From positions 1 to 64,000 of the forward strand of contig DDQN01000024.1 of the NCBI GenBank assembly GCA_002342685.1: 64,000 bases of DNA. Direction: 5' to 3'. A program made the position numbers and the translations under genes. Source of the stretch: Vibrio sp. UBA2441 (GTDB lineage: Bacteria > Pseudomonadota > Gammaproteobacteria > Enterobacterales > Vibrionaceae). Positions 63,328-64,000 of the stretch are shown here, piece after piece; position 1 is the first letter of the stretch; every line of letters begins with the position of its first letter. The notes under the pieces were generated by a model that was given only the letters and a program-made list of their open reading frames with translations, did no database searches and was not told the DNA's origin.

Positions 63328-64000
63328 ATGAAAAAAGCAATGATAGCTCTCCTTATGATCATCTTGTTACCGATGCCCGTTTTGGCTAATGGTGTGATGA
63401 ATTTAGCAAAAGGGGAAGCGAAAACGATATCAATGGCGGGTGAAGTGGTATCGGTTTTCATTTCAGATCAAGAGGTCGCAGATTATCAGGTGATAGATAC
63501 GCATAAAGTAGTCGTGTTTGGTCGAAAAATTGGTAACGCCTCTTTTATAGCGTTTGATGCAAATGGTAACGAACTAACGAATAAACGTTTAGTGGTGAAT
63601 AAGAGCTACAGTCAAATTGAACAGCAGATTACCGTGCTTTACCCAAATGCCAATGTATCGGTTTTTGCTGTTGGCGATAATGTTGTATTAAGTGGCGGCG
63701 TGGCGACTGAGCAGGAAAAAGACAACATCTATCAATTGGTTGGTGAGTTGTTAGGGAAAAGTGCTGATAAACAAACATTCGAAATAGAAGATGAAAATGA
63801 TAATGAGATTGAAGTGGGGTTTATGACCCAGCTTCAGTACCAAGGTGTCGTTAATAACATTGAAGTCTCTGCAACAAAGCAGGTCAACGTGAAACTGACG
63901 ATAGCAGAGGTATCTCATTCATTTATGCAGGACTTTGGTATCAAGATGGGTTCAAACGGCAGCGCTGGTATTTTTGTTGACCAGCTCACTCAATTCAGTG
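63328..64000 (+). CDS. rcpA: Flp pilus secretin RcpA/CpaC (partial, runs off the window)
   Basis: 224 residues visible, 3' end missing. Signal peptide MKKAMIALLMIILLPMPVLA, then the pilus-formation N-domain (KTISMAGEVVSVFISDQEVADY is at about 31-52), a BON-like segment (SVFAVGDNVVLSGGVATEQEK) and the start of the secretin region (VNVKLTIAEVSHSFMQDFGI). The start follows AGGAGG. Confidence 0.9.
   Translation, partial: MKKAMIALLMIILLPMPVLANGVMNLAKGEAKTISMAGEVVSVFISDQEVADYQVIDTHKVVVFGRKIGNASFIAFDANGNELTNKRLVVNKSYSQIEQQITVLYPNANVSVFAVGDNVVLSGGVATEQEKDNIYQLVGELLGKSADKQTFEIEDENDNEIEVGFMTQLQYQGVVNNIEVSATKQVNVKLTIAEVSHSFMQDFGIKMGSNGSAGIFVDQLTQFS

Overview
The window is about 64 kb of chromosome carrying the replication origin of a gammaproteobacterium, almost certainly a member of the Vibrionaceae. 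The evidence is the gene content and order (mnmG-oriC-mioC-mnmE-yidC-yidD-rnpA-rpmH, then an amino-acid ABC transporter, dnaA-dnaN-recF-gyrB-ibpA), the near-identity of many proteins to Vibrio and E. coli orthologues, and a moderately AT-rich composition. No rRNA, tRNA, insertion sequence, prophage or CRISPR array was seen. The identification rests on recognition of protein families from sequence; no database search was run.

Layout. Positions 1-13300 hold housekeeping genes: yrdA, a DUF1488 protein, aroE, hemF, tsaC, purEK under a PurR box, the topoisomerase-like zinc-finger gene yrdD, smg, dprA, def-fmt, rsmB, trkA and trkH. Positions 13300-20930 hold a TrhA/hemolysin III protein, a Spo0M-like protein, an unassigned small transcription unit with a 55-codon ORF and its own terminator, yihD, ccoG, srkA, dsbA and comM. 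Positions 21000-27640 are the attenuated ilv(L)GMEDA operon. Positions 27700-40660 are glmU, the complete ATP synthase operon atpIBEFHAGDC, parAB, rsmG and mnmG. oriC lies at about 40740-41030, with perfect DnaA boxes and a dozen GATC sites. Positions 41140-48030 run mioC, mnmE, yidC, yidD, rnpA, rpmH and a polar amino-acid (cystine-type) ABC transporter. Positions 48349-55192 hold dnaA, dnaN, recF, gyrB and ibpA; ibpA has a sigma-32-like promoter and a ROSE-type RNA thermometer.

The last 9 kb is accessory. A gluconate module (gntR, gntK and a three-part TRAP transporter dctPQM) sits between ibpA and avtA, with two GntR-type operators placed on the dctP promoter. A tad/flp pilus locus (flp, prepilin peptidase, rcpC/cpaB, start of the rcpA/cpaC secretin) follows and runs off the end, with a consensus CRP site upstream.

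Main points of interest: TRAP genes replacing a GntP-type permease in a GntR regulon; a parS-like palindrome inside the end of recF; the small transcription unit at about 15110-15453; the ROSE-like hairpin on ibpA; a CRP site upstream of a tad locus close to oriC; and a gene order suggesting that the origin block is inverted relative to the ilv-yrdA block compared with V. cholerae as I remember it.
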